This document shows positions 17,105-28,477 of a stretch of DNA of 64,000 nucleotides, one piece after another. Location of the stretch: positions 13,539-77,538 of the forward strand of contig NZ_JNYE01000024.1 of the NCBI RefSeq assembly GCF_000717185.1. The letters run 5' to 3'. The notes under the pieces were generated by a model, which did not search any database, had not been told where the DNA came from, and was given only the letters and a program-made list of their open reading frames with translations. The first letter of the stretch is position 1, and the number at the start of each line of letters is the position of its first letter. The position numbers and the translations under genes are program-made. The stretch is from Kitasatospora phosalacinea (GTDB taxonomy: Bacteria > Actinomycetota > Actinomycetes > Streptomycetales > Streptomycetaceae).

Positions 17105-17503
17105 GGACACCTCAACAGTCGATGAACTTCCACAGGCGTCCCGGAGACCCGCAGGGTGCCCGCCGTCCGCTCTGCGCGTACCACGCAACCATAGACGTTC
17201 CATATCTCCCGATCCGCCCCGGGGTCCCCGGCGAGCCGCGTCCGCTCCCGTCTCGCCCATCGGAACGGGCAAACCCTCCCCGTACGGGTGAAGGTGGGAC
17301 AGAGCGATTGACGTCCGCCGGTGGAATGCGGCGCCGCCGTCTCACGTTGCCCCGGCACAGAGGGTGAGGTGCGCCGCAAACGGTAGGCTCGCACGGAGAA
17401 GCGGGATCAACCCTCCGTGATCGGCACCAGCCACAGCGGCGTGGCCGACCGGTCCCCTTCACGGGGTCACACTTCACACATCCGGAAGGAGCCCTGAGTC
17501 AGG
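17105..17503. promoter_or_regulatory. ctaB-tkt divergent intergenic region
   Basis: About 400 nt with no gene I can support. A -10-like TAGGCT on the plus strand near 17391 could serve tkt. A GGAAGGA ribosome site at 17484-17490 precedes its GTG. No riboswitch or strong palindrome stands out. Confidence 0.4.
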
Positions 17504-19600
17504 GTGAGCACCACGCCGAACGTCTTTGAGTGGAGCGAGTCGGACCAGCGGGCCGTCGACACGGCCCGGGTCCTGGCCATGGACGCCGTGCAGAAGGTGG
17601 GGAACGGACACCCCGGCACGGCCATGTCGCTGGCTCCCGCCGCGTACCTCATCTTCCAGCGCTTCCTGCGCCACGACCCGACCGACCCGACCTGGGTGGG
17701 CCGCGACCGCTTCGTGCTCTCCCCCGGGCACACCTCCCTCACGCTGTACACCCAGCTGTTCCTGTCCGGCTACGGACTGTCGCTGGACGACCTGAAGGCC
17801 TTCCGGGTCGCGGGCAGCCGCACCCCCGGCCACCCCGAGCACGGCCACACCGCGGGCGTGGAGACCACCACCGGCCCGCTCGGCCAGGGCATGGGCAACG
17901 CGGTCGGCATGGCGATGGCCGCCCGCTACGAGCGCGGCCTGTTCGACCCGGACGCGGCGCCCGGCACCTCGCCGTTCGACCACACCGTCTGGGCGATCGT
18001 CTCCGACGGCGACCTGGAGGAGGGCATCTCCGCGGAGGCGTCCTCGCTGGCCGGCCACCAGAAGCTGGGCAACCTGGTCGCGCTGTACGACGACAACCAC
18101 ATCTCGATCGAGGGCGACACCGCCACCGCCTTCTCCGAGGACGTGCTGGCCCGCTACGAGGCGTACGGCTGGCACGTCCAGCGGGTCAGCCCGAAGGCCG
18201 ACGGCGACATCGACGTGGCCGCGCTGGCCGCCGCGCTGGAGGCCGCCCGGGCCGAGACCGGCAAGCCGTCGATCATCGCGATGCGCACCATCATCGCCTG
18301 GCCCGCGCCGAACGCCCAGGACACCGCCAAGGCGCACGGCTCGGCCCTCGGCGACGCCGAGATCGCCGCCACCAAGAAGGTGCTCGGCTTCGACCCGGCC
18401 AAGACCTTCGAGGTCTCCGACGAGGTCGTCGCGCACGCCCGCCTCGTGGTGCAGCGCGGCCAGGCCGCCCGCGCCGCCTGGGACGGCGAGCTCGCCGACT
18501 GGCGCGCCGCCAACCCGCAGCGCGCCGCCGAGTTCGACCGGATCCAGATCGGCGAGCTGCCCGACGGCTGGGAGAAGGCGATCCCGGTCTTCCCGGCCGG
18601 CAAGGACGTCGCCACCCGCAAGGCCTCCGGCGACACCCTCAAGGCCGTCGGCAAGCTCGTCCCCGAACTGTGGGGCGGCTCCGCGGACCTCGCCGAGTCC
18701 AACCTGACCACCATCGACGAGGAGTCCTCCTTCCTTCCGGAGGGCAACCCGCTCAAGAGCGCCTCGCCGTACGGCCGCACCATCCACTACGGCATCCGCG
18801 AGCACGCCATGGGCTCGGTGATGAACGGCATCGCGCTGCACGGCCGCACCCGCATCTACGGCGGCACCTTCCTGGTGTTCTCCGACTACATGCGCCCCGC
18901 GGTCCGGCTCGCCGCGCTGATGAAGCTGCCGGTGGTCTACGTCTGGACGCACGACTCGATCGGCCTCGGCGAGGACGGCCCGACCCACCAGCCGGTCGAG
19001 CACCTGGCCGCGCTGCGCGCCATCCCCGGCCTCGCGGTGGTCCGCCCGGCGGACGCCAACGAGACCGCCGTGGTGTGGCGCACCGTGCTGGAGCGGCAGA
19101 CCAGCCACCCCGGCCCGGTCGGCCTGGCGCTGACCCGGCAGGGCGTGCCGACCTTCGACCGCGAGGTGTTCGGCTCCGCCGAGGGCGCGGCCAGGGGCGG
19201 CTACGTGCTGGCCGAGGCCGAGGGCGGCGAGCCCAAGGTGATCCTGATCGGCACCGGCTCCGAGGTGCAGCTGGCCGTGCAGGCCCGCGAGGCGCTGCAG
19301 TCCGAGGGCGTCCCGACCCGGGTGGTCTCGCTGCCGTCGGTGGAGTGGTTCAACGAGCAGGACCAGGCGTACCGCGACAGCGTGCTGCCGCCGAACGTCC
19401 GGGCCCGGGTCTCGGTCGAGGCGGGCATCGCCCAGGGCTGGCGCGAGCTGGTCGGCGACGCCGGTCGGATCATCAGCCTGGACCACTTCGGCGCCTCCGC
19501 CGACTACCAGGTGCTGTACCAGGAGTTCGGCATCACCGCCGACGCGGTCGCCAACGCCGCCCGCGCCTCGCTGCGCACGGTCGAGGCCGTCTCCCGCTGA
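17504..19600 (+). CDS. tkt: Transketolase
   Basis: Thiamine-diphosphate enzyme of the non-oxidative pentose phosphate pathway, 698 residues (usual length). The TPP motif is [32 protein letters not shown]. The N-terminal [14 protein letters not shown], the catalytic [27 protein letters not shown] (catalytic Glu region) and [17 protein letters not shown] are all present. GTG start. It opens the tkt-tal-zwf-opcA-pgl cluster, although a perfect hairpin separates it from tal, so it may be transcribed partly on its own. Confidence 0.96.
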   Translation: MSTTPNVFEWSESDQRAVDTARVLAMDAVQKVGNGHPGTAMSLAPAAYLIFQRFLRHDPTDPTWVGRDRFVLSPGHTSLTLYTQLFLSGYGLSLDDLKAFRVAGSRTPGHPEHGHTAGVETTTGPLGQGMGNAVGMAMAARYERGLFDPDAAPGTSPFDHTVWAIVSDGDLEEGISAEASSLAGHQKLGNLVALYDDNHISIEGDTATAFSEDVLARYEAYGWHVQRVSPKADGDIDVAALAAALEAARAETGKPSIIAMRTIIAWPAPNAQDTAKAHGSALGDAEIAATKKVLGFDPAKTFEVSDEVVAHARLVVQRGQAARAAWDGELADWRAANPQRAAEFDRIQIGELPDGWEKAIPVFPAGKDVATRKASGDTLKAVGKLVPELWGGSADLAESNLTTIDEESSFLPEGNPLKSASPYGRTIHYGIREHAMGSVMNGIALHGRTRIYGGTFLVFSDYMRPAVRLAALMKLPVVYVWTHDSIGLGEDGPTHQPVEHLAALRAIPGLAVVRPADANETAVVWRTVLERQTSHPGPVGLALTRQGVPTFDREVFGSAEGAARGGYVLAEAEGGEPKVILIGTGSEVQLAVQAREALQSEGVPTRVVSLPSVEWFNEQDQAYRDSVLPPNVRARVSVEAGIAQGWRELVGDAGRIISLDHFGASADYQVLYQEFGITADAVANAARASLRTVEAVSR

Positions 19601-19613
19601 CGCGCTGACCCAC

Positions 19614-19646
19614 CCGGTCCGGGGTATCCGCACTACCCCGGACCGG
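19614..19646 (+). terminator. Hairpin between tkt and tal
   Basis: Perfect 13-bp stem CCGGTCCGGGGTA (19614-19626) / TACCCCGGACCGG (19634-19646), loop of 7. A terminator or processing site inside the cluster. Confidence 0.7.
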
Positions 19647-19697
19647 TCTCCCCGGACTCCACCAGACGTACGAAAAGAAGAAGAGGGACTGAGCACC

Positions 19698-20837
19698 ATG
19701 ACCGACGCTTTGAACCGCCTCAGCGAAGCAGGCGTGGCGATCTGGCTCGACGACCTGAGCCGCGAGCGCCTGAACTCCGGCAACCTGGCCGAGCTGGTGC
19801 AGGAGAAGCACGTCGTCGGCGTCACCACCAACCCGACCATCTTCCAGAAGGCCATCGGCAGCGGCAGCGCCGCCTACGACGGCCAGCTGACCGACCTCGC
19901 GGTGCGCGGCGTCACCACCGAGGAGGCGATCCGCATGATCACCACCTCCGACGTGCGCGACGCCGCCGACGTGCTGCGCCCCGTCTACGACGCCTCCAAC
20001 GGCCGCGACGGCCGGGTCTCCATCGAGGTCGACCCGCGCCTGGCCCACCGCACCGACGCCACCGTCGCCGAGGCCAAGCAGCTGTGGTGGCTGGTCGACC
20101 GCCCCAACGTGCTGATCAAGATCCCCGCCACCATGGGCGGCCTCCCCGCGATCAGCCAGGTCCTGGCCCGGGGCATCAGCGTCAACGTCACGCTGATCTT
20201 CTCGCTCGAGCGCTACAAGGCCGTCATCGACGCCCACCTGTCCGGCCTGGAGCAGGCCAAGGCCGCCGGCCTGGACCTCTCCCAGATCGAGTCCGTCGCC
20301 TCGTTCTTCGTCTCCCGCGTGGACACCGAGATCGACAAGCGCCTGGAGGCGGTCGGCACCCCCGAGGCCAAGGAGCTGCGCTCCAAGGCCGCCCTGGCCA
20401 ACGCCCGCCTCGCCTACCAGGCGTACGAGGAGGTCTACGGCTCGGTGGACGGCGCCAAGCCGGCCTCCGCCCGCTGGGCCGCCCTGGAGGCCGCGGGCGC
20501 CAAGCCGCAGCGCCCGCTGTGGGCGTCCACCGGCGTCAAGGACCCGAACCTGCCCGACACCCTCTACGTGACCGAGCTGGTCGCCCCGGGCACCGTCAAC
20601 ACCATGCCCGAGGCCACCCTGGACGCCACCGACGACCACGGCGAGGTCACCGGCGACACCATCACGTCGAACTACGCCGACGCGAAGGCCGTGCTCGACG
20701 CGGTCGCCGCCGCGGGCGTGGACTACGACGACGTGGTCCAGGTCCTGGAGGACGAGGGCGTCTCCAAGTTCGAGGCCTCCTGGACCGAGCTGCTCGACAC
20801 CGTCACCGCGGCGCTCGAAGCGCACGGCAAGAACTGA
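19698..20837 (+). CDS. tal: Transaldolase
   Basis: Transaldolase of the long actinobacterial type, 379 residues. It exchanges dihydroxyacetone units between sugar phosphates in the pentose phosphate pathway. The N-terminal [20 protein letters not shown] and [15 protein letters not shown] are family signatures, and the Schiff-base lysine is in [30 protein letters not shown] and [18 protein letters not shown] follow as expected. ATG 19698 has a purine-rich AAGAAGAGGGA leader. It is followed after 43 nt by zwf. Confidence 0.96.
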   Translation: MTDALNRLSEAGVAIWLDDLSRERLNSGNLAELVQEKHVVGVTTNPTIFQKAIGSGSAAYDGQLTDLAVRGVTTEEAIRMITTSDVRDAADVLRPVYDASNGRDGRVSIEVDPRLAHRTDATVAEAKQLWWLVDRPNVLIKIPATMGGLPAISQVLARGISVNVTLIFSLERYKAVIDAHLSGLEQAKAAGLDLSQIESVASFFVSRVDTEIDKRLEAVGTPEAKELRSKAALANARLAYQAYEEVYGSVDGAKPASARWAALEAAGAKPQRPLWASTGVKDPNLPDTLYVTELVAPGTVNTMPEATLDATDDHGEVTGDTITSNYADAKAVLDAVAAAGVDYDDVVQVLEDEGVSKFEASWTELLDTVTAALEAHGKN

Positions 20838-20880
20838 CACCTGCTCACGAACTGACGCAACGAAAGCGGAGCACACCACA

Positions 20881-22467
20881 GTGAGCAACACCCAGCCGTA
20901 CCCGGATGTGGAGGGCACGGAACCGGCCGCGGGCGACACCCCGGACCGGCCCGTCAACCCGCTGCGCGACCCCGCCGACCGGCGCCTCCCGAGGATCGCC
21001 GGCCCGTCCGGGCTGGTGATCTTCGGCGTCACCGGCGACCTGTCGCGCAAGAAGCTGATGCCCGCCGTCTACGACCTCGCCAACCGCGGCCTGCTCCCCC
21101 CGGGCTTCTCGCTCGTCGGGTTCGCCCGCCGCGAGTGGGAGGACGAGGACTTCGCCAACGAGGTCCACGACGCCGTCAAGGAGCACGCCCGCACGCCCTT
21201 CCGCGAGGAGGTCTGGCAGCAACTGGCGAAGGGCATGCGCTTCGTCCAGGGCGACTTCGGCGACGACGAGGCCTTCGACACCCTGCGCCGCACCATCGAG
21301 GACCTCGACCGGGCGCAGGGCACCAGCGGCAACTTCGCCTTCTACCTGTCGGTGCCGCCGAAGTTCTTCCCGACCGTGGTCCAGCAGCTCAAGAAGCACG
21401 GCCTGACCGACCCGGCGCCGGGCTCCTGGCGCCGGGCCGTGATCGAGAAGCCGTTCGGCCACGACCTGGCCAGCGCCCAGGAGCTGAACCGGATCGTCCA
21501 CGAGGTCTTCCCCCGGGACGAGGTCTTCCGGATCGACCACTACCTGGGCAAGGAGACCGTCCAGAACATCCTGGCGCTGCGCTTCGCCAACCAGATGTTC
21601 GAGCCGATCTGGAACCGGTCGTACGTCGACCACGTGCAGATCACCATGGCCGAGGACATCGGCATCGGCGGCCGGGCCGGCTACTACGACGGCATCGGCT
21701 CCGCCCGTGACGTCATCCAGAACCACCTGCTGCAGCTGATGGCGCTGACCGCCATCGAGGAGCCGGCGTCCTTCCACCCGAAGGCGCTGGTCGCCGAGAA
21801 GCTGAAGGTGCTCAGCGCCGTCAAGCTGCCCGCCGACCTGGGCGCGCACACCGTGCGCGGCCAGTACGCGGCGGGCTGGCAGGGCGGCGAGGAGGTCGTC
21901 GGGTACCTGGACGAGGACGGCATCAACCCCGAGTCCCGGACCGACACCTACGCCGCCATCAAGCTGGAGATCAACAACCGGCGCTGGGCGGGCGTCCCGT
22001 TCTACCTGCGCACCGGCAAGCGGCTGGGCCGCCGGGTCACCGAGATCGCGGTGGTCTTCCAGCGCGCCCCGTACCTGCCGTTCGACTCCTACGCCACCGA
22101 GGAGCTCGGCCAGAACGCCCTGGTGATCCGCGTCCAGCCGGACGAGGGCGTCACCGTGCGGTTCGGCTCGAAGGTTCCCGGCACCGCGCTGGAGGTCCGC
22201 GACGTCACGATGGACTTCGCCTACGGCGAGTCCTTCACCGAGTCCAGCCCCGAGGCGTACGAGCGCCTCATCCTGGACGTCCTGCTGGGCGACGCGAACC
22301 TCTTCCCGCGGCACCAGGAGGTCGAGCTGTCCTGGCAGATCCTCGACCCGATCGAGCAGTACTGGGACGCCAACGGGAAGCCCGCGCAGTACCCGGCCGG
22401 CACCTGGGGGCCGGTCGAGGCGGACGAGATGCTCGCACGAGACGGCAGGAGCTGGCGCCGGCCATGA
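20881..22467 (+). CDS. zwf: Glucose-6-phosphate 1-dehydrogenase
   Basis: NADP-dependent first enzyme of the oxidative pentose phosphate pathway, 528 residues with an acidic N-terminal tail. The coenzyme motif is FGVTGDLSRKKLMPAVYDL, the catalytic His is in FRIDHYLGKETVQN, and the substrate lysine is in VIEKPFGHDL. The C-terminal half follows the family through FYLRTGKRLGRRVTEI. GTG 20881. The stop overlaps the opcA start as ATGA, consistent with OpcA acting directly on this enzyme. Confidence 0.96.
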   Translation: MSNTQPYPDVEGTEPAAGDTPDRPVNPLRDPADRRLPRIAGPSGLVIFGVTGDLSRKKLMPAVYDLANRGLLPPGFSLVGFARREWEDEDFANEVHDAVKEHARTPFREEVWQQLAKGMRFVQGDFGDDEAFDTLRRTIEDLDRAQGTSGNFAFYLSVPPKFFPTVVQQLKKHGLTDPAPGSWRRAVIEKPFGHDLASAQELNRIVHEVFPRDEVFRIDHYLGKETVQNILALRFANQMFEPIWNRSYVDHVQITMAEDIGIGGRAGYYDGIGSARDVIQNHLLQLMALTAIEEPASFHPKALVAEKLKVLSAVKLPADLGAHTVRGQYAAGWQGGEEVVGYLDEDGINPESRTDTYAAIKLEINNRRWAGVPFYLRTGKRLGRRVTEIAVVFQRAPYLPFDSYATEELGQNALVIRVQPDEGVTVRFGSKVPGTALEVRDVTMDFAYGESFTESSPEAYERLILDVLLGDANLFPRHQEVELSWQILDPIEQYWDANGKPAQYPAGTWGPVEADEMLARDGRSWRRP

Positions 22468-23603
22468 AGATCGACCTGACGGACACCACGTCCAGCAAGA
22501 TCAACGCTGCCCTGATGGGCGCCCGCCGGGCCAGCGGCTCGACCGCCGCCGGCATGGTGCTGACCCTGGTCATCGTGACCGACGAGGGCAGCGCCTACGA
22601 CGCCCTCAAGGCCGCCAACGACGCCTCCCGCGAGCACCCCTCGCGGACGCTCGCCGTCATCAAGCGGGCCGGCCGCTCCCCCCGCGCCCGGGCCGAGACC
22701 CGGCTCGACGCGGAGATCCTGGTCGGCACCGACGCGGGCAGCGGCGAGACGGTCGTCCTGCGCATGCACGGCGAACTCGCCGCGCACGCCCAGTCGGTGG
22801 TCCTGCCGCTGCTGCTGCCCGACGCCCCCGTGGTGGTCTGGTGGCCGGACAACGCCCCGCTCAACCCCGCGCAGGACCCGCTGGGCGCGCTCGCCCAGCG
22901 CCGGATCACCGACGCGGTGACCGCCGAGTCCCCGGTCGGCCAGCTCGCCCAGCGGGCGTCCGGCTACACCCCCGGCGACACCGACCTCGCCTGGACCAGG
23001 ATCACCGGCTGGCGCTCCATGCTGGCCGCCGCCCTGGACCAGCGCGACGTCGCCATCACCGGCGCCGTGGTCGAGGGCGAGTCGTACAACCCCAGCGTCG
23101 AACTGCTCGGCCTGTGGCTGCACAACCGCCTGCGCGTCCCGGTCGAACGGGTCGTCACCGGCGGCCCCGGCATCACCGCCGTCCGGCTGCGCACCGCGGA
23201 CGGCGACATCACCCTCGACCGCCCCGACGGCCTGCTCGGCACGCTCTGCATGCCCGGCGCGCCCGACCGGATGGTCGCGCTCAAGCGCCGCGACACCGCC
23301 GAACTGATCGCCGAGGAACTGCGCCGCCTCGACCCCGACGACATCTACGCCACCGCCGTCCGCACCCCGGTCGACCGGCTGCGCGAGCGGATCGCCGGAG
23401 TCGGGCACGCGGGCCCCGGCGGCACCGTGGAGGCCGAGGCCCCCGCGGCGGCGGAGTCGGCGGAGCCGGAGGAGTCCAAGGTCGTCGAGGCCGCGGTCAC
23501 CGCCCCGGCCCGGGTCACCGCCAAGCTCCCGGCGAAGAAGACCGCCACGAAGAAGGCGCCCGCCGCGGAGAAGCCCGCCCCGCGCAAGCGGAGCGGGCAG
23601 TGA
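22464..23603 (+). CDS. opcA: Glucose-6-phosphate dehydrogenase assembly protein OpcA with a histone-H1-like tail
   Basis: OpcA is an activator or assembly factor for Zwf, found in cyanobacteria and actinomycetes. 379 residues. Family landmarks are VVLPLLLPDAPVVVWWPDNAP, ITGWRSMLAAALDQ and the C-terminal MVALKRRDTAELIAEELRRLDPDDIY. After about residue 310 the family domain gives way to an Ala/Glu-rich linker and a strongly basic Lys/Ala/Pro tail (KLPAKKTATKKAPAAEKPAPRKR), like histone H1 C-termini, which looks like an added disordered extension. It overlaps zwf and pgl by 4 nt each. Confidence 0.93.
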   Translation: MKIDLTDTTSSKINAALMGARRASGSTAAGMVLTLVIVTDEGSAYDALKAANDASREHPSRTLAVIKRAGRSPRARAETRLDAEILVGTDAGSGETVVLRMHGELAAHAQSVVLPLLLPDAPVVVWWPDNAPLNPAQDPLGALAQRRITDAVTAESPVGQLAQRASGYTPGDTDLAWTRITGWRSMLAAALDQRDVAITGAVVEGESYNPSVELLGLWLHNRLRVPVERVVTGGPGITAVRLRTADGDITLDRPDGLLGTLCMPGAPDRMVALKRRDTAELIAEELRRLDPDDIYATAVRTPVDRLRERIAGVGHAGPGGTVEAEAPAAAESAEPEESKVVEAAVTAPARVTAKLPAKKTATKKAPAAEKPAPRKRSGQ

Positions 23604-24340
23604 GCACCGACCGGGTCCTGGTCCACCGGGACGCCGCGCTGCTCGCCCAGGCGGCCGCCGCCCGGCTGCTCACCACCCTGGTCGACGCCCAGTCCGCCCG
23701 CGGCACCGCACACCTGGTGCTCACCGGCGGCCGCAACGGCAACGCCCTGCTGGCCGCGCTCGCCGCCCACCCGGCGCGCGACGCGGTCGACTGGGCGCAC
23801 GTCGACCTGTGGTGGGGCGACGAGCGCTACCTGCCGGCCGGCGACCCGGAGCGCAACGCCGTCCAGGCGGCCGCGTTCCTGGACGCCGTCCGGCCGCTCG
23901 GCGCCCGGGTGCACGAGATGCCCCCGGACGACGGCGGCACCCCGGCCGAGGACGCCGCCGACCGCTACGCCGCCGACCTGGCGGCCGCGGCCGCCCCCGG
24001 CGCGCAGCTGCCGGTCTTCGACGTCCTGCTGCTCGGCGTCGGCCCCGACGCGCACGTCGCCTCGCTCTTCCCCGGCCACCCCGGCACCGAGCGCACCGAC
24101 GGCACCGTCATCGCGGTCCACGACTCGCCCAAGCCCCCGCCGACCCGCCTCTCCCTCTCCCTCCCCGCCCTCCAACGGGCCCGCCAGGTCTGGCTGCTGG
24201 CCGCGGGCGAGGACAAGTCCGAGGCCGTCGCCCTGGCCCGCACCGCCCCCGGAGCCGCCACGGCCCCGGCCGGCGCGGTCCACGGCACCGAGCAGACCCT
24301 GTGGCTCCTCGACGAGGCCGCCGCGGCGAAGCTCGCCTGA
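23600..24340 (+). CDS. pgl: 6-phosphogluconolactonase
   Basis: Hydrolyses 6-phosphogluconolactone, the product of Zwf. 246 residues of the NagB/Pgl type: VLTGGRNGNALLAAL near the N-terminus, VDLWWGDERYLPAGDPERN (active-site loop), FDVLLLGVGPDAHVASLFPGHPG and the closing PTRLSLSLPALQRARQVWLLAAGEDK. The family usually reads GGxTP in the first loop; here it is GGRNG. GTG 23600 overlaps the opcA stop as GTGA; the longer open frame is an opcA shadow. Last gene of the pentose phosphate cluster, followed by a terminator. Confidence 0.94.
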   Translation: MSTDRVLVHRDAALLAQAAAARLLTTLVDAQSARGTAHLVLTGGRNGNALLAALAAHPARDAVDWAHVDLWWGDERYLPAGDPERNAVQAAAFLDAVRPLGARVHEMPPDDGGTPAEDAADRYAADLAAAAAPGAQLPVFDVLLLGVGPDAHVASLFPGHPGTERTDGTVIAVHDSPKPPPTRLSLSLPALQRARQVWLLAAGEDKSEAVALARTAPGAATAPAGAVHGTEQTLWLLDEAAAAKLA

Positions 24341-24358
24341 GCCCGCAGGACGCCAGGA

Positions 24359-24388
24359 GGCCCGGCCCCCGCTCGGGGGCCGGGCCTT
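24359..24388 (+). terminator. Terminator after pgl
   Basis: Stem AGGCCCGGCCCC (24359-24370) / GGGGCCGGGCCT (24377-24388), 12 bp perfect. Confidence 0.8.
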
Positions 24389-24409
24389 CGGTTACTTGCT
24401 CCCGCACGG

Positions 24410-24448
24410 ACGGAGGGCGCCACCGGTGACCGGTGGCGCCCTCCGTCT
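24410..24448. terminator. Second hairpin, serving the convergent RbpA-family gene
   Basis: Perfect 18-bp stem GACGGAGGGCGCCACCGG (24410-24427) / CCGGTGGCGCCCTCCGTC (24431-24448) with only a TGA loop. It is unusually long and stable and lies directly after the convergent gene. Confidence 0.8.
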
Positions 24449-24460
24449 CAGCGGCCGTGC

Positions 24461-24796
24461 TCAGATCTCGCCTCGCAGCTTGGCCAGCGCCTCGGCGAGG
24501 ATCGCCTCGCCGTCCGCGTCGGTGCGGCGCTCGCGGACGTAGGCGAGGTGGGTCTTGTAGGGCTCGTTGCGGGCCGGGGCGGGCGGGTTGTGCTCGTCCT
24601 GGCCGGCCGGGAACCCGCAGCGCGGGCAGTCCCAGGTGTCGGGGATGGCCGCCTCGGCGGCGAAGCTGGGGCGCGTTTCGTGCTTGTTGGCGCACCAGAA
24701 CGAGATGCGGTTGCGGGGAGCGGACTCGCCGCGCTCCGCTTCGCCCATCGGGCCGGCGCCGACTCTGCTGCCTCGGATCGCGTTGCCACTTGCCAC
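24461..24796 (-). CDS. RNA polymerase-binding protein, RbpA family
   Basis: 111-residue RbpA-family protein. These actinobacterial proteins bind the beta/beta-prime subunits and the primary sigma factor and stabilise open complexes. A basic N-terminal tail (GNAIRGSRVGAGPMGEAE) is followed by a compact zinc-type core (SFWCANKHETRPSF, DTWDCPRCGFPAG) and the sigma-interaction helix RERRTDADGEAILAEALAKLRGEI. It differs from the canonical RbpA I remember (ending THWDMLMERRTREELEE), so it is likely a paralogue rather than the housekeeping copy. GTG 24796. Confidence 0.85.
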   Translation of the reverse strand: MASGNAIRGSRVGAGPMGEAERGESAPRNRISFWCANKHETRPSFAAEAAIPDTWDCPRCGFPAGQDEHNPPAPARNEPYKTHLAYVRERRTDADGEAILAEALAKLRGEI

Positions 24797-24910
24797 GGTC
24801 TGACTCCCTGCGTGCTGGTGCCGTCCGGCCGCGGCTGGGCGGACGGTGGCGAAGTCGTCCTAGTGTAAGCGGGAGTTAAGCCATCGCCACCATCGCCCGC
24901 CGACTTGGTC

Positions 24911-25144
24911 TCAGTTGTTCTTGAGCAGCAGCCCGAGCACCACGATGCACGCGAACCAGGCGGTGCCGACGATCACGGTGATGCGGTCGAGGTTGCGCTC
25001 GGCCACCGCGGAACCGCCGCCGGTCGAGGACGCGCCGCCGCCGAACATGTCGGACAGGCCGCCGCCCTTGCCCTTGTGGAGCAGCACCAGCAGGATCATG
25101 ATCAAGCTCAGGAGGATCAGAGCAATCTCGAACCCGAGAACCAC
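24911..25144 (-). CDS. secG: Preprotein translocase subunit SecG
   Basis: 77-residue SecG, accessory subunit of the SecYEG channel. Two transmembrane helices (about 5-20 and 54-72) enclose the signature loop HKGKGGGLSDMFGGG, which is diagnostic. The loop carries a short Ser/Gly insert before AERNLDRITVIVG. GTG 25144. It lies downstream of tpiA in the same orientation, as in other streptomycetes, separated by a hairpin that may reduce read-through. Confidence 0.93.
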   Translation of the reverse strand: MVLGFEIALILLSLIMILLVLLHKGKGGGLSDMFGGGASSTGGGSAVAERNLDRITVIVGTAWFACIVVLGLLLKNN

Positions 25145-25175
25145 GACGGACCAACTCTCTCGAATCTTCGGCGAA

Positions 25176-25207
25176 GGGGCCGGGCCCGCTCCACGCGGTC
25201 CGGCCCC
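25176..25207 (-). terminator. Hairpin between tpiA and secG
   Basis: GGGGCCGG (25176-25183) / CCGGCCCC (25200-25207) with an inner GC-CGC pairing; partial terminator of the glycolytic operon. Confidence 0.6.
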
Positions 25208-25231
25208 AAAGCCTACGTTGCCGCAGGGGCG

Positions 25232-26017
25232 TTAGCCTACTGCCTGCTCACGGTAGCGCACGATCTTGACGAACTCGTCGGCGTCCAGCGAGGCACCGCC
25301 GATCAGGCCGCCGTCGACGTCGGGCTTGGCCATCAGACCGGCCGCCGACGAGGACTTCACCGAACCGCCGTACAGGACACGGACCTTGTCGGCCAGCTCG
25401 GCCCCGTACAGCTCGGCCAGGCGGGCCCGGATCGCGCCGCAGACCTCCTGCGCGTCCTCGGGGGTGGCGACCTCGCCGGTGCCGATCGCCCAGACCGGCT
25501 CGTACGCGACGACGATGCTCTCCGCGTCCGAGGCCGGGACGCCGTCGAGGGCGCCGTCGAGCTGGGCGAGGGTGTGCGCGACGTGGGTGCCGGCCTTGCG
25601 GATCTCCAGCGGCTCGCCGATGCACAGGATCGGGGTGATCCCGTTGCGGTAGGCGGCCTTCACCTTGGCGTTGACGATCTCCTCGTTCTCGCCGTGGTAC
25701 TGGCGGCGCTCGGAGTGGCCGATCACCGCGTAGGCGACCTTCAGCTTCGCCAGCATCGGGCCGGACACCTCGCCGGTGTAGGCGCCGCCGTCGTGCTGGG
25801 AGATGTCCTGCGAGCCGTACTTGAGCTTCAGCTTGTCGCCGTCGACCAGGGTCTGCACGGAGCGCAGGTCGGTGAACGGGACCAGGACGGCGACCTCGAC
25901 GGCCTCGTAGTCCTTGTCGGCCAGCGAGAACGCCAGCTTCTGGGTGTGCTGGATGGCCTCGAGGTGGTCGAGGTTCATCTTCCAGTTGCCCGCCATCAGC
26001 GGGAGACGCTCAGTCAT
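25232..26017 (-). CDS. tpiA: Triosephosphate isomerase
   Basis: Glycolytic isomerase of dihydroxyacetone phosphate and glyceraldehyde 3-phosphate. 261 residues. Substrate Lys and Asn in [13 protein letters not shown], the catalytic His in [13 protein letters not shown], the catalytic Glu in [22 protein letters not shown] (loop 6 included), and [14 protein letters not shown] plus [14 protein letters not shown] for phosphate binding. ATG 26017 ([13 protein letters not shown]) chosen over an in-frame codon at 26089 inside pgk. It is 7 nt after pgk. Confidence 0.96.
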   Translation of the reverse strand: MTERLPLMAGNWKMNLDHLEAIQHTQKLAFSLADKDYEAVEVAVLVPFTDLRSVQTLVDGDKLKLKYGSQDISQHDGGAYTGEVSGPMLAKLKVAYAVIGHSERRQYHGENEEIVNAKVKAAYRNGITPILCIGEPLEIRKAGTHVAHTLAQLDGALDGVPASDAESIVVAYEPVWAIGTGEVATPEDAQEVCGAIRARLAELYGAELADKVRVLYGGSVKSSSAAGLMAKPDVDGGLIGGASLDADEFVKIVRYREQAVG

Positions 26018-26024
26018 GTCTCTC

Positions 26025-27230
26025 TCAGTCCTCCAGGGCGGCGAGACCGGGAAGGGTCTTGCCCTCCAGGTACTCGAGGCTCGCGCCACCGCCGGTCGAG
26101 ATGTGTCCGAACTTCGTCTCGTCGAAGCCCAGGGTGCGGACCGCCGCCGCCGAGTCGCCGCCGCCGACCACGGTGAACGCGTCGGAGTCGAGCAGCGCCT
26201 GGGCGACCGCCCGGGTGCCGTCCGCGAAGGCGGGGTGCTCGAAGACGCCCATCGGGCCGTTCCAGAACACGGTCTTCGCGTCGGCGATCTTCTCCGCGAA
26301 CAGCTGCGCGGTCTTCGGGCCGATGTCCAGGCCGAGCGCGCCGTCCGGGATCGCGTCCACGTCGACGACCGCGTAGTCCGCGACCGGGGCGCCGGTCTTG
26401 ACGTCCGGGAAGCTGCCCGAGACCGCGGTGTCCAGCGGGACCACGAACTCGACGCCCTGCTCGGCGCCGCGCTTCAGGTAGTCCTGGACGACCGGGATCT
26501 GGTCCTCCTGGAGCAGCGAGGCGCCCACGCCGTGGCCCTGGGCCGCGATGAAGGTGTACATCATGCCGCCGCCGATCAGGATCCGGTCGGCCTTGCCGAG
26601 CAGGTTCTCGATCACGCCGACCTTGTCGGAGACCTTCGAGCCGCCGAGCACCACCACGTACGGGCGGGCCACGTCCTCGGTGAGGCGCTTGAGGACGCCC
26701 ACCTCGGTGGCGATCAGGTCGCCGACCGCGTGCGGCAGCCGGGCCGGGAGGTCGTAGACGGAGGCGTGCTTGCGGTGCACCGCGCCGAAGCCGTCGCCGA
26801 CGTACAGGTCCGCGAGGGTGGCCAGGGCGTCGGCGAACGCGCCGCGCTCGGCGTCGTCCTTGGAGGTCTCGCCCGCGTTGAAGCGCAGGTTCTCCAGCAG
26901 CGTGACCTCGCCGTCGCCGAGGGCGGCGACGGTGGCCTTCGCGCTGTCCCCGACGGTGTCGGTGGCGAACGCCACCGGGCGGCCGAGGATCTCGCCGAGG
27001 CGGACGGCCACCGGCGCGAGGGAGAACTTCGGGTCCGGCTCGCCCTTGGGGCGGCCCAGGTGGGAGGCGACGACGACGCGCGCGCCGCGCTCGACGAGCT
27101 TGGCGATGGTCGGCGCGACGGCGCGGATCCGGCCGTCGTCGGTGATGGTGTCACCGGACAGCGGCACGTTGAGGTCGGCGCGGACGAACACCCGCTTGCC
27201 GGAGACCTCCAGGTCTTCGATCGTCTTCAC
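26025..27230 (-). CDS. pgk: Phosphoglycerate kinase
   Basis: ATP-generating glycolytic kinase, 401 residues. [11 protein letters not shown] (the PGK signature), [48 protein letters not shown] for ATP, and the hinge/C-terminal [39 protein letters not shown] 27230 (MKTIEDLEV) rather than the in-frame codon at 27284, because family proteins start with this segment. It lies between gap and tpiA in the lower-glycolysis cluster. Confidence 0.96.
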   Translation of the reverse strand: MKTIEDLEVSGKRVFVRADLNVPLSGDTITDDGRIRAVAPTIAKLVERGARVVVASHLGRPKGEPDPKFSLAPVAVRLGEILGRPVAFATDTVGDSAKATVAALGDGEVTLLENLRFNAGETSKDDAERGAFADALATLADLYVGDGFGAVHRKHASVYDLPARLPHAVGDLIATEVGVLKRLTEDVARPYVVVLGGSKVSDKVGVIENLLGKADRILIGGGMMYTFIAAQGHGVGASLLQEDQIPVVQDYLKRGAEQGVEFVVPLDTAVSGSFPDVKTGAPVADYAVVDVDAIPDGALGLDIGPKTAQLFAEKIADAKTVFWNGPMGVFEHPAFADGTRAVAQALLDSDAFTVVGGGDSAAAVRTLGFDETKFGHISTGGGASLEYLEGKTLPGLAALED

Positions 27231-27321
27231 GGTCTTGCTCCTCAAGGGATGAAAACGGCAGGCGGCGACACGGCGGCGGGTCACCGGAAGGGGCGGGACG
27301 GGACGAGGGGGCGGGCGCAGC

Positions 27322-27364
27322 GGGCAGGGCCCGGTCGGCGAAGACAGCCGTCCGGGCCCTGCCC
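27322..27364 (-). terminator. Hairpin between gap and pgk
   Basis: Perfect 13-bp stem GGGCAGGGCCCGG (27322-27334) / CCGGGCCCTGCCC (27352-27364). It could let gap be expressed above pgk-tpiA. Confidence 0.7.
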
Positions 27365-27391
27365 CTTACGTCACGTCAGCTACCGCTGGGG

Positions 27392-28477
<1,086 letters not shown>

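Noticed and set aside
17105..17503. Riboswitch or tRNA in the ctaB-tkt gap
   Set aside because: No cloverleaf, no known riboswitch core and no strong stem found on reading both strands.
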